Shown here piece by piece: positions 49,170 through 60,101 of a stretch of DNA of 64,000 nucleotides. A model generated the notes under the pieces. It was not told the origin of the DNA and ran no database searches. It was given only the letters and a program-made list of their open reading frames with translations. Origin of the DNA: Conchocele bisecta (taxonomy: Eukaryota > Mollusca > Bivalvia > Lucinida > Thyasiridae); assembly GCA_029237695.1 (NCBI GenBank), contig CM055273.1, forward strand, positions 56,843,968 through 56,907,967. The letters run 5' to 3'. Position numbers and translations under genes: made by a program. Each line of letters starts with the position of its first letter. Positions within the stretch are counted from its first letter, which is position 1.

Positions 49170-49655
49170 AATTACGTCGATAAATTAGTTCATTAGCCAA
49201 CTTTCTCGGTCATTGCGCAATGACGGAGAATGACGGAGGATGACGGAGAATGTGGCGCAATGGCCGAGAAAGATGGATAATGACCAAATATAGCTATTAT
49301 GCACGACTCTCTTCACATCTTCCACACTTGCGTCGATACATTTGGTAATTATTCATGCTTTTCCGTCATTGCGCCCATGTATCCAACAACAAAAAAACAC
49401 CCACCAAATCCTTGCACATGCCATTTTCCAACAATGATAACAGTCTACCTGTGATTGTAAACAAATAACGCAACAACATAACGATTATGCATCACACACC
49501 CCTCCACAATTGCGTCGATAAATGAGTTCATTAGCCAACTTTCTCGGTCATTGCGCCCCTATCTCCGTCATTCTCCGTCATTGCGCCTCATTCTCCGTCA
49601 TTCTCCGTCATTCTCCGTCATTGCGCAATTTCCCGTCATTGCGCCAATTAGGCAC
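49170..49655. repeat. Inverted CATTCTCCGT satellite
   Basis: A leader TTAGCCAACTTTCTCGGTCA occurs at about 49193 and 49531 in direct orientation. After the first copy come GACGGAGAAT units; after the second come the complementary ATTCTCCGTC units, so the satellite arms are inverted while the leaders are direct. Confidence 0.75.
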
Positions 49656-49699
49656 ACCCCTTATCTTTCGCCTCAATCTCTCTATAGAGACTTATACAC

Positions 49700-50880
49700 C
49701 CTAAATCCTTGGACTGCGAGAGCATTGTCCCTACACACCACAGTTGACCTTTACCTTGTCTAATAAATATCCAAGAAAACGTGGCTTGCTATGTCCACAC
49801 GACCAGCATACTGGCACAGAGTTAGCCAGGTGGTCTCGGCCTGTTTTTAATGTGGAGGAAAACCGGAGTGCCCGGAGAAAAACCACAGCAAGCTTGTACG
49901 GAACAGTCAAAATATTCCGGACATAACTCATTACAAGTGCATTGGTCCAGCTGATCGGACATCAAATACCCAAACAGACTCACTGCCTACTAACAGAATG
50001 GGCCACCGAATCATCATCAAACAAGCTGCATCATCAAGTGACATTCCAACTCTTAACAATATTGGGTTAACTAAGCGGTGTAAGGATTTAGCTCTCACTA
50101 AATATATGCAAACAAATTCGAGAAAACTCTCACTCAATAGCCAACAACATGTTCCCTCCGAGTCCGCAATGCCCCAGTACGGGAGAATAGAATCAACATG
50201 AAAACACCACTGAGTTGCAATGGTGAGAATGTGAAGGTTAAACATCCGGATGCGGTTAAAACAAGTATTAGGTCACAATACTTATTATCAGCAAATACTA
50301 TTGTTGATAAATGAATTACACTGGCGCCTGCGTTTAAAGGGGTATATCAGAATTTTTGGAGAAAAAAATGGGTGTTCATCATGGCCCTGTGTAAAGTGGT
50401 TTTATTGAAGATATATACTAGGACTGCTGGATAACTTGTTTCAATTTTCACCAATGTCGGTACATAAGTATCATAATTTCTATCTTGTTGAACGATAGGA
50501 AATCCGATATGTATTAACCTTTATGGGTGAAAATAGAAACATCCCTGCGGTTCTAGTATAGTCATATATCTTAAATTAAACCACCGTGACTTTACACAGG
50601 GCCGTGATGAAAACACGTTTTTACTTTTTAATTGTCTTTTTTTTTTAATCTGATATGCCCATTTAAGTCATTTATGGTAAAAGGTAATCAGTACGCCTTG
50701 AAGCTATTTCCGAATGAATCCTGTAATTGTCAATCAACTCTGGGATGAAGGATACATTTATGTATGGTTCCTGCCCTGCCTAAAATGAAACTATAGCTGT
50801 TGAAAGGCGGTTCAATCCCATTAAATAAATAACTAAAATTGATACTAGTATTGATTCATAAGTTCAGTAGAAGATAAATA
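49700..50880. other. Intergenic stretch, possible old repeat pieces
   Basis: Contains GGAGGAAAACCGGAGTGCCC, a sequence I have seen in dispersed animal repeats. The open frames at 49.75-50.25 kb overlap on both strands, and none can be assigned. Confidence 0.35.
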
Positions 50881-50894
50881 TATGTCATGTTTTT

Positions 50895-51090
50895 ACAAAA
50901 AAGAGAATACTGGATATATATGACCCATCATTAATCAAGCCAGGCCAAAACAGAAAGGTTGAGTTGAGGCTTGTCACTGAAATATTTGATTTAAAACATA
51001 TACACTGTGTATTAACAGTTCTTACAATAAAGAGAATTACCACACATATGGAACTTGGGGTCCGTCCATACATCGACTTGTACAACATTA
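50895..51090 (+). pseudogene. Possible Cys-loop receptor-like exon remnant
   Basis: Plus-strand frame reads KRILDIYDPSLIKPGQNRKV and then ELRLVTEIFDLKH. The pattern (YDP...I.P..N...VEL.L....I.DL) resembles the start of the ligand-binding domain of nicotinic-type receptors. A possible acceptor precedes it (TTTTTACAAAAAAG). The continuation does not fit the family, so this may be a fragment or chance. Confidence 0.22.
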
Positions 51091-51267
51091 GTACATCCTT
51101 TCATGCCTATGATTCAACTAAGGGTAATAAATAACCAAAACGGGTACGAACTTGTATTGGTCCGAAATGATGAAAATACGAATTCAGCAGGTATCGATCC
51201 GATGTTTTATAATTGATTTTGAACATTTCAGATGTTCCTTCGTCCCAGGGCAGGGTTAACAGTCCGG

Positions 51268-51700
51268 ATTCAGAATTTCACCTGCATGGATGGGAAAAGT
51301 CCCAAGATCAGAACTGATTATTTACATGAAAATATAAAAATTCACCCCTCAAATTACTTGAAATTAGAATAACTTGAACTGTACAGAGCCTATTTCACCC
51401 AAATTGCAAAGTATACTTATATATCTAGCAAAGTATACATTGACGGAGAAATTTTAAATTTTAGGATAAATTTATTAATGTTTATTATACTGAATTTATT
51501 ACATTATCACAGCAATTTTGGCTGTGATAATGTAATACATTCAATATAATAATTCAGCATACTTTTAATCATCAACTATATGCAGTGGGTAGTTCTCTAT
51601 GACATAATGCATTTCGGGAAAAATAATTGATTACTCCCTCAAAGTATACTTAGCTAGATATAAGTATTCTTTGCAATTTTGATGAAATCGGCTACTGGTG
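51268..51700. repeat. Foldback region with family B end and hairpin
   Basis: 51268-51400 resembles family B (TCCCAAGATCAGAACTGATT). Then arms AAATTGCAAAGTATACTTAT (51401 on) and the inverted CTAGATATAAGTATTCTTTG (51653 on) enclose a second hairpin, ATTACATTATCACAGC / GCTGTGATAATGTAAT at 51496-51540. Confidence 0.6.
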
Positions 51701-53270
51701 CCTGGGCCAAAACACACCAGAGCCACTTAGACCCACCTCATAAAAGGTAATATAATTAGTACTAATCTAATTTTTAATTTGTCTACTTAATAAATACTGC
51801 CAAAAATGTACCAGAACTATAATTAGTTCGATGTTGGAGAAGCTAGGATGGAGGTCAGATGCTCTTTGTGCCTAGCCTGAAAATTGTTCATGGTCATTGT
51901 TTGGTGGCCATCCCAATGCCAGCATACGTGCAACATGCCATGTGTGTGAGAACAAATGCACACTGGCCCTGTACATACGAACCCGTGTCCTTCTCGAATA
52001 CCATATACCATCGCTATAACCGATTCAAACACATTCTCCACATAGTGAGTTACGTACTGTGACATACTTCCCCGTCAAATTAGAATTCGTCCCGAATACC
52101 ATTTGCAATTCGTCTTTGAATTCCATATTTTTTGGGTACATTTTGGGCAACATTTATCAGTCACGGCGGTCGCTATGATTTATATGGTTACGTTTTGACT
52201 TGTGTACGTGTTGACTATAAACCATATACCCCCCTCCCCCCTAGCACCAGTCAGTTCCAGTCCAGTCGCCGTCGTCATAGCCTCATTGAGAAAGATGTCT
52301 GCGCCCACTAGAAAGGACGACGATGACGTTTGATGACAGCGGAAGCAAGCTGCATGGTCCGAAAGGCAAACGGATCATACACGTAATTTGTTCAATGAAG
52401 TAGATTGGAAATACTGTCACCCATAAATATTTCAATCAATCGACAACAGTACCAGTTTTATTTAATTTGTTTGACCGCAGCCACTTTTGTTGTTGTTGTT
52501 GTTAATATGAAATAGGTACTACCTATGACGGGCGACGTTAGTGTATGCAAGTAAATGTATCAATTGATAGTTTTACCATGATGTTAGTATGCTATAAACG
52601 GTACCGTAGTATATTGTAGTATTGCAGATCTACTTCCCGCAACTACCACAGTGTTACAGCTTCTCTATTATAATTAAATGGTGTCATTGGCGCACTTCTC
52701 TTATTTGAAGCAATGATACAATTTAGATATTTCCTTTTCATATATAGTACATTAATAGCCTAGGCATTATAGAAACTGTATTAGTACATTTACGATCATT
52801 TTAAGAAAAGATAACAAGGCTAAGCATCTTCAGTGATATTATTCCCAATTTTCGGAATCTCAATCGTCATTGAGCACGACTGTCACTTCGAGAGTTATAC
52901 ACATTTTGCCCATTGTATCAATTGTGTTTACATTTACTTTTGATTAACCCAGTGCTGTGTCAGATGTGTTTGTATCCTGGACTACAGCACAGCACTAGAC
53001 GCACACTTGCAATGTATACTTTGTTCTGGTAGTTGTGTTCCCCAATTATCCAGGATCGCTTGATTATGTCTTGTATTTTTAAACTCACATCAGCGAAGTT
53101 AAGTGCAGCGTGACGGCAATATAAATTCTCCAGGTGCGTCCTTCCAGTGAAGCTATTATTTTCTCGATCCCGGGTGGTCTTTGAGCACATTTTGACTATT
53201 TTTCGTATTAGTGGTGTCCTTTTTACATACAGCTTCACTTCAGCTATTGGTAAGAGGCACTTGTGTCATG
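51701..53270. other. Intergenic stretch left of the Polinton
   Basis: No gene assigned. A short ATG frame at about 52294 (MSAPTRKDDDDV) follows a pyrimidine-rich tract and could be a small first exon, but nothing confirms it. The flank immediately left of 53276 would hold the element's target-site copy. Confidence 0.4.
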
Positions 53271-53275
53271 GACTG

Positions 53276-53640
53276 TAGTAGTATAGAGGGATTCAAAATG
53301 ATACCACCTAACGAGGGTATCATTTCTCCACCCTATATACTACTCCACCACCCCCCGAAAAATCAAAAATTGGTTAACGAGGAAATTGTCTCCCACTAAA
53401 AATTGGACGTGAAAAAAAAAAAACATAATGTTTTTCAGACAGTAAATAAATTTAAGTATAGAGGGATTCAAAATGATACCACCTAACGATGGTATCATTT
53501 ATAACCCTCTATACTATTCCCACCACCCCCAAAAAATCAAAAAAATAGTTAGGTTAACGAGGAAATTGTCCCACGAAATATTCAAAATTGGTGTCATAAA
53601 TACATCATGTTTTTTTCACGTCCAATTGACCAGATAAAAC
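53276..53640. repeat. Putative left terminus of the Polinton: repeated palindromes
   Basis: AGTATAGAGGGATTCAAAAT starts at 53276-53279 and again about 177 bp later at 53456. Each copy forms an imperfect palindrome of about 60 bp (GTATAGAGGG / CCCTCTATAC; AATGATACC / GGTATCATT). Inverted CACGTCCAATT blocks also occur (53402, 53615). A terminus opening with AG fits what is known of Polintons. The matching right end is outside the window. Confidence 0.55.
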
Positions 53641-53689
53641 AATAGTCTTAAAAAGGATTTATTTTTGACACCAATTTGATGAATTTATT

Positions 53690-54008
53690 CTAATAAGTTT
53701 CTGATTTAAATGTGCCCACGAGTGATAGTTTATATTCCAACACCCCATTTTTCTCCTCCAATATAGATAATTTATTTCGCAGATCAGCAATTAATTCTAC
53801 CAGCTCTTGTCTACCACGTTCACCTGTAGCCACCTGACAGTGTAGTTGCTTATGTCTACAAAGAGTTTGGGCACTAATGAATTTACAAGGGCATCTGGGG
53901 CATTGAAATTGCGGGGGGACACAAGGAATTTTTTCTACGTCTCGCTAGATGCCTTCGTAGATATTCTTTACGCGTTAAACGTCTTACAACAATAAGTCTC
54001 ACATCCAT
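53690..54008 (-). pseudogene. C2H2 zinc-finger/coiled-coil protein of the Polinton, one frameshift
   Basis: Minus-strand ATG at 54008 opens MDVRLIVVRRLTRKEYLRRH, strongly basic. A one-base shift is needed within 53910-53945 (A6 or C6 run), after which the frame is open to TAG at 53690. It reads a canonical finger C-x2-C-x12-H-x3-H (FQCPRC...LCRHKQLHC), then a heptad-like helix (ELVELIADLRNKLSILEEKN). It is the outermost gene at the left end, transcribed toward the terminus. A DNA-binding regulator or terminus-binding protein is plausible by inference only. I know no named family for it. Confidence 0.6.
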
Positions 54009-54113
54009 TATATATGTATATGTTTATGTTTATATTCAATTAGAAGTGAAAAAACATAATGTTTTCAAGACCAATTGAACATATAAATTTTATAGGTTAT
54101 ACAAAAGTATATT

Positions 54114-54402
54114 ACAGAAAATATGATAACGTCAGAAACTAGAGCAGAAATAGAAAGTTTTGAGAAGAAAAGCCGAATCTCTAGGGATTACTTATAGTAA
54201 ACGGTTGAGAGTTAGGGGGTTGACAAAGCTGATAAATGCCACAAAGAATGAGGCGTTTACAGAAAATATGATAACGTCAGAAACTAGAGCAGAAATAGAA
54301 AGTTTGAGAAGAGAAGCCGAATCTCTAGGGATTACTTATAGTACACGGTTGAGAGTTAGGGGGTTGACAAAGCTGATAAATGCCACAAAGAATGAGGCGT
54401 TT
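54114..54402 (+). repeat. 145-bp tandem duplication inside a small gene
   Basis: Unit 54114-54258 and unit 54259-54402 both run from ACAGAAAATATGATAACGTC to AATGAGGCGTTT. They differ by an extra T in a T-run and a few substitutions. Confidence 0.9.
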
Positions 54403-54513
54403 ATGAAGCGGTTTACCCGCGCCTATAAAAGAGGGGCATTTAATGACATATCCAAAGCGGAGGAAGTTGGTAACAGAATTCAAAAAGAAAGTATTGCGGG
54501 GTTTAAGGGCTAG
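54127..54513 (+). pseudogene. Small hypothetical Polinton protein with duplicated N-terminus
   Basis: Plus-strand frame with two copies of a motif (ESLGITYS.RLRVRGLTKLIN) followed by KRFTRAYKRGAFNDISKAEE, a basic helical protein ending at TAG 54513. In the first unit the extra T shifts the frame. The second unit is open from its ATG at 54268 to the stop, 81 codons, and may be the real gene. It lies about 60-90 bp upstream of the polymerase reading. Function unknown. Confidence 0.5.
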
Positions 54514-54575
54514 TGTAATCAAATACCTTCAAGCACAAATAATTTGTCCCAAATTAGACGCCAAAATAATAATAA

Positions 54576-57500
54576 GAAAAATCTATCGTTAGCGCGATAG
54601 TGGAAAAAGGTGAAGAAATATTGGGGGCTCACGATGAAACATTGGAAAAGGTAGAAAATGGAAGACGGGTAGTTACATTATCCTTTCGTAAAAACATTAA
54701 CATTAACGAGTCTGAACGCATGTCCGATAAACTCGCTCCGTATCTAACAACCAATTTTTATTTGAGATATTCATATTCTTACAAGCTAGAACATATGGAG
54801 GAAATTAAAAATGGAAAACCTAAAACTATATATTTCACAAAAAATCTCGGTGGTAGCGAACCACTATCATCAATGAAAACCGTTAAAAAAATGGCTGTCA
54901 GATAAGGAGCAAACACGAATAATGTCGATAAAATAGACAGACCGAATACAAAGTGGAAGTTTGTAAGAGTGGGTAGAGGTTTTCGTAAAGCTAATACAGG
55001 GTAGTAGGGGAATAGATTTGGGACTACAATCCAAAGAAGCGGCAGGAGGAGAACTTCCAGAATGGCTGAAGAATAAAAAAGGTATGTATTCTTTAGATAA
55101 GTATAATGACGACCTTTGTCTGTTCAGGTGTCTAGCTATGCATATGACAGATAAAAGACCCGACAGATGTACAGAAAAGGCGAAAGAACTTAGTAAGCAA
55201 TATTTTGGTAGTAATGTGGTTTCACCAATTCCTTTTTCAGATCTGAAAAAGGTTGAAGAGTTTTTTAAAATCGGTATAGAAGTATATCAACCACCGAATG
55301 TAATGTATGGTGGTTGAAAAAGGTACCAGCGCACTATAATGAAATAGGTAATAAACCAATGACAATAGGACTGTTTAATAATCACGCATTTCTGATAAAA
55401 AACCTTTAAAAAACCTATCTAAAATTTACGCCTGCGATAATTGCAAACAGAAATTCACGACAGCGTAGTAATATGAAGAGACACGGACCAACATGTATGA
55501 GAGGTGAGACAAAAGTAATATGTGATGGTAATTATTTAGAGCGCCCGCGTTCGTCGTTCGAGAAAGCGTTTTACCAAAAGGTTCTAACAGTTATGGGGCG
55601 ATCGATTGGATGTATTCTGTGGAAAAGCGGGAGGGAATTCACATTCACCACGAACAGTGCGGACACGGAGGTGAAAGATGGATTTTAGGAGCTCCGGTAG
55701 ATGGATACTGTCCAGAAACCAATACCGTATATCAATATCACGGCTGTTACTGGCACGGGTGTGAGATTCATGCAAAGCATAGAAAAGAAGAACGCGCATC
55801 CACTATGAGAAGAGATACATTTATTAGAAAAAGCAAAGAATTCAACTAGTAGTTATGTGGGAATGTGAATTCCAAAGACGGGTAAAGATATAAAGATCGG
55901 TTGCGACACTACTCTTTATCCATATCAGATAGTATACGATTTTGAGGCATATCTCCAGTCAGAAGTTGAAACTACCGGTAATAGTTTAGAGTACGAAGCT
56001 GAGCACGTTCCGGTAAGTGTTAGTATAGGAGATAATTTTTCAGGAACAGTAACTCATATTTGTGATAATGATCCTGCAAAACTTATAGAAAAATTTGTAG
56101 AAGAATTTGAAAGTCAGGGGAAAAGCTATAAGAGAAGAAAGTGTGGTCAAGATATGGGTTTAATACAGAACATTTAAGTAAAAACCAAATCGCTAAGATC
56201 GAACAGTGGATAGAGCAAGTACCGTACCGGTTATGGGTTTTAACAGCAGTAAGTACGATATAAACCTAATAAAGTAATATTTAGTAGGCTGAACTATCTG
56301 CAACAACAAAGAAAGTAATGGTCGGAAAACGTGCTAAACGCAACATATTTCTATTTACTCCAGAATTTAGATTTCTTGATGTAATACTTTATCTAGGACC
56401 TGGTGTAAGTTACGATAGTTGGATAAAGCCTACGACTGCAAAGGACAGAAATCTTTCTTTCCTTATGAGTGGTTCGATTCTCCAGACAAACTGGATTACC
56501 CAGGACTACCCGATATAGAGAATTGGTATTCCAAACTATCTGGGAAAATGTTAATAGATGAAACAGAATTAAGTAAATGTCGTAGAATTTTCGAAGAAAA
56601 TATGAAAACTTTCAGAGATTGGTTGAAATATTATAACGATTTAGATGTAGCACCGTTCCTAGAAGCGGTGGAAAAAATGTGTGAATTTTATAAACACAGA
56701 GGTGTGGATATTTTCAAAGATGCGGTAACACTACCTGGAGTAGCTATACAATATTTATTGAGAGGAACCATTAAAGAACAAAAATCTTCAAAGACGATTA
56801 TACCGGAGGATGCTCTATATGCACCAAAAGAAGAAACATACGAAATGATGAAGGACGCTCTAGTTGGTGGTCCATCAATAGTATTTACACGCTATGCAGA
56901 AGTCGGTGTTTCCAATATTAGATCAAATGAAAGTAACAAACCTTGCAAGGCTGTTTTGGGGTACGATGCAAACGCGTTATATTTATCTACGTTAAATAAA
57001 GAGATGCCGTGTGGGAGAGAAACTATCACCATATAGATACCCCACATAACCCTAAATTTATTAAAAAGTTTTGTAAAAGAGTTTTATCTGGAGACTGGTT
57101 TGGGTTTGCGGAGGTGGATATAGAAGTTCCACACAACTTAAAACATAAGTTTTCTGAAATGTCCCCAATATTTATAAACAGAGAAGTAGAGGTTGATGAA
57201 GTTTCCCACACACATGTTAAAATATTTGGAAGATACTGGAAGAACTAGAGGAAATGGAAGAAAATTGGTGGGATCTATGACCGCCACTAAAGTATTGCTG
57301 TACGCGCCACTGTTGAAATGGTATTTAAAACACGGCCTAGAAATAACGGGGAGTTCATCGTGTTATAGATTATATTGTGGTAAACCCTTCGAATGGTTCG
57401 CAAAAGAAGTTACAGCCGCAAGACGAACAGGCGATGTAGAACCAAATAAGAAACCAGTAGCCGACATAATGAAATTATTAGGAAACTCGTGTTGTGGAAA

Positions 57501-58276
57501 AATGATAGAGGCAACGGAGAGACATTTAAATACGACATATACGCGAGACGAAACCTGTGTTGACAAAGCATTAAGATCCGCGTATTTTGATGATTTGGAA
57601 GAGATAGGATATGCGTACGAAATATCTTCAAGAAAACCCAGGTGTGCGCTAAAGAGACCATTCCATTGTGGAATAGCGGTTTATCAACTAGCTAAATTGA
57701 GAATGTTGGAATTTTACTACGAATTTCTAGATAAATACATAAAAAGAGAAGACTTTGAATTAATACAGATGGATACAGATAGTATGTATATAGGAGTTAG
57801 TGGAAAAAACGATAGAGGAATTGATTAGACCTAACTTACTAGACGAGTTTGAAAAAGAAAAAAATAAATGGTTGGCTTGGGATAAATGGAGCGAAAGAGA
57901 GCCCGGACTTTTCAAAATGGAATTTAGCGGGGATAGGGCGATAGCGTTATCTAGTAAGTGTTATTTTGTAGAAAAAATTAATTTCACTAAAGATAATTTG
58001 GAACAAATTAAAATTAATAAAAACTCTGCGAAAGGAATGTCCAAGAGAACTAACAATTTAAATTGGGATAGATATAAACGAGTACTAAGTGAAACTACAG
58101 AAGATGGAAAACACATTATAGATGTAGCACAAAATAGAGGATTTAAAATGAAAGACGGCGTTATGAAAACGTACTGTCAACAAAAATTAGGACTCTCGGC
58201 ATACTACGATAAAAGACGCGTGTTACCAGACGGAATACATACAGAACCAACTATTGATTTAAGTAATCGGGGGTAG
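54576..58276 (+). pseudogene. polB: Protein-primed family B DNA polymerase (pPolB), frameshifted
   Basis: Replicates the element from its termini. Parts in order: an N-terminal region (54.6-54.9 kb); a segment with NDDLCLFRCLAMH (55.1 kb) and a later NHAFLIKN histidine; a zinc-knuckle-like CDNC...H-x4-C (55.43-55.50 kb); a YQYHGCYWHGC endonuclease-like patch (55.74 kb); exonuclease motifs YDFEAY (55.94 kb), GFNSSKYDIN (56.24 kb) and YYNDLDVAPF (56.64 kb); polymerase motifs GYDANALYLS (56.97 kb), KLLGNSCCGK (57.48 kb) and MDTDSMYIG (57.77 kb). The catalytic residues are present, yet the frame changes at least eight times, several at A-runs. No ATG is clear at the 5' end. Stop TAG is at 58274-58276, overlapping the convergent integrase by 18 bp. 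Confidence 0.88.
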
Positions 58277-59254
58277 CTGGGTGTCAGAAGACACTATAAG
58301 AAGTTCTTCGCGAACAAACCCTCGAGATGGCCCATCATCCAAATAGTAGAGCACGGGCTCATCGGGTTTGGTAATAGATCGATCTAGATGATATACATTG
58401 AGAGACCACACTGGATCAGTCGCGCGGCGGCTGCCACCTTCGAGCTCTCCCGGTTGATAGAGGTACCGGACGTCAATATCTGATGGAAGCCGCTGCTCCT
58501 CTAAACCAACGGGTCGCCCGCGCGAGACGGCAGAGGGCTTGCTCGTCACCCTTTTAAACTTGATAGCATCTACAGGCTTCTTACCTATCAATCTGGTCAC
58601 CTCTCCGTTCAGTGCGGAGACCACGGCGGGCAGTCTGGCCACCCACTCGGTCGACCGTGAATGGGGGTCTACAAGTTCTTTGGCGTATTGGTGTCCGAAC
58701 AGTCTCTCAGCCAGGGTTCGATTGAAGCGTTCCACGATCCCCTGGTCCCGGTGGATGTTGACGCGGCCGCGTCTGATAGAAACTTTATGCTTAGACAATA
58801 GATGAGAGACCGCGCCCATGAACTCGCGGCCGGGATCGACCTGGAGAAGATTCGGCATTTGAGAGGACTCCTCTTATATATTCGGGAAAGAGCCTCGGAC
58901 ACTTCCTTAGACTCTTTAGTGGCCAACGGCTCAGCCCCCTTATAACGACTCGCTACGTCAACGATTGTCAGTGCGTACTTGTACGTTTTGCGACCGACGC
59001 GATCGTGAGGGAGAAACAGGAGATCCGCTTGGTGAACTTGGTTCAGGCACCTGGCACGTCGAATTTCGTGGGCGCGGAATATTGTGAGGCGCGGGTAAAT
59101 AGATCTGCCAGATGGCCTGCTTCTTGAGCCATTCCTTGACAGCGTTTTCTGAAACCTTGGTCGCCGCCGCGAGGTTCTTGATGGCCGCGAGTCCCTTCCA
59201 GTAGCCGCGTGGACTATAGTATGTATTCGACAGCTTGCGCTTGTTAGTTTGGTA
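58259..59254 (-). pseudogene. int: Retroviral-type (rve) integrase of the Polinton, frameshifted
   Basis: Catalyses insertion of the element. N-terminal motif YYSPRGYWKGLAAIKNLAAA (about 59.2 kb), then core VHQADLLFLPHD with the first Asp (59022-59024), VDPGREF with the second Asp (58835-58837), and GIVERFNRTLAERLF with the Glu (58730-58732). The last two are separated by 34 residues, close to the DD35E spacing. An SH3/chromo-like C-terminal region follows (VWSLNVYHLDRSI...PVLYYLDDG). The three pieces lie in different frames, so at least two shifts are present. The reading frame upstream continues, after one TGA at 59255, into the ORF at 59258-59617. Confidence 0.87.
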
Positions 59255-59257
59255 TCA

Positions 59258-59617
59258 AGTTTGCGCGTGTTCATCGTATGCGAAGTATTCTAATATATCG
59301 GACAATCTCCAACATGCCCTCGCCAGTTCGTCCGGTAACTGCGTCGTTAATAATAAACCTTTGTTGGAAGTACAATTGCGATTGTCGCTGCAGCCCCAAT
59401 CGCGTTTGGGTTGGAACAGGAGAGGGGAATCTAATTCATCCAATCTCCCAGGATTGGTGGAGGAATCTAACATCCGCTTTGCGAAAAGGGTGGCCGCTTT
59501 TTCGTCCTCGAGACAATCTCGGGCCAGACGAATCATACTCTTTGCACCAGGTAAACGATGTTTTTGGGCAGTGTAGCCTACATCAATCATAGCGTTATAA
59601 AGTTCGTCAACTAACAT
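59258..59617 (-). CDS. Hypothetical ORF immediately upstream of, and in frame with, integrase
   Basis: ATG at 59617, 120 codons, stop TGA at 59255-59257. It encodes MLVDELYNAMIDVGYTAQKH and later LPDELARACWRLSDILEYFA, a mixed helical protein without a recognised domain. The same frame runs past the TGA into the start of the integrase (KRKLSNTYYSPRG). It could be the integrase N-terminal extension interrupted by a mutation, a readthrough arrangement, or a separate small gene. It is one of the few genes here open along its length. Confidence 0.55.
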
Positions 59618-59666
59618 CGTTCTATATATATATATTTATAAAAAAAAAATGTTTTAATTAATTAAT

Positions 59667-60101
59667 TTAAAATCTCGATTGAATATAATAGCCGGCGAGA
59701 CCCACCACACCCATTCCCTTACGATGATGAACGCGATCTCGCGGTCCTTTTGGGGCTCTGACGGTACATAGAAATCTGAAAGTTGGGGCTCGGGATCCAT
59801 TGGATCGAGACTTTTGTGCGGATATGCCAGCGCGTACTCGCGGTTGGCTTCTTCAACGTTCTGAAAAAGTTTGCGCGGCGTGATTTTCGCGGCGAAGCTC
59901 TTCATTGACCCAGTCCAGATGGGCGGTTCGTTTTTTCGACCATGCTTCCTTTGCGCTATTGAGTTGTTCTACAGCTAAATCATGACGCTTACGCTCCTCA
60001 TCCACGTTCGAGCTTTTCATTTTAGAGAATAAAAGTTGCTACCGCTGAACGCCAATGCGTTTACAAGCGCACCACCTACTATTACTGCGATTGAAGCCAT
60101 T
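59667..60101 (-). pseudogene. Small membrane protein 1 of the Polinton, frameshifted
   Basis: ATG at 60101 follows directly on the TAA of the preceding gene. It begins with a hydrophobic segment (MASIAVIVGGALV), shifts at an A-run near 60062, and then has a charged middle (EERKRHDLAVEQLNSAKEAW) and an acidic-proline stretch (DPMDPEPQLSDFYVPSEPQK). It ends with a second hydrophobic segment (GMGVVGLAGYYI) before TAA at 59667. The two-helix plan with the SDFY motif matches small proteins I have seen beside Polinton capsid genes. A virion membrane or minor capsid role is inferred, not shown. Confidence 0.6.

Noticed and set aside
49998..50201. Open frame MGHRIIIKQAASSSDIPTLN as a gene
   Set aside because: Overlaps an equally long frame on the other strand, with no motif or splice signals.
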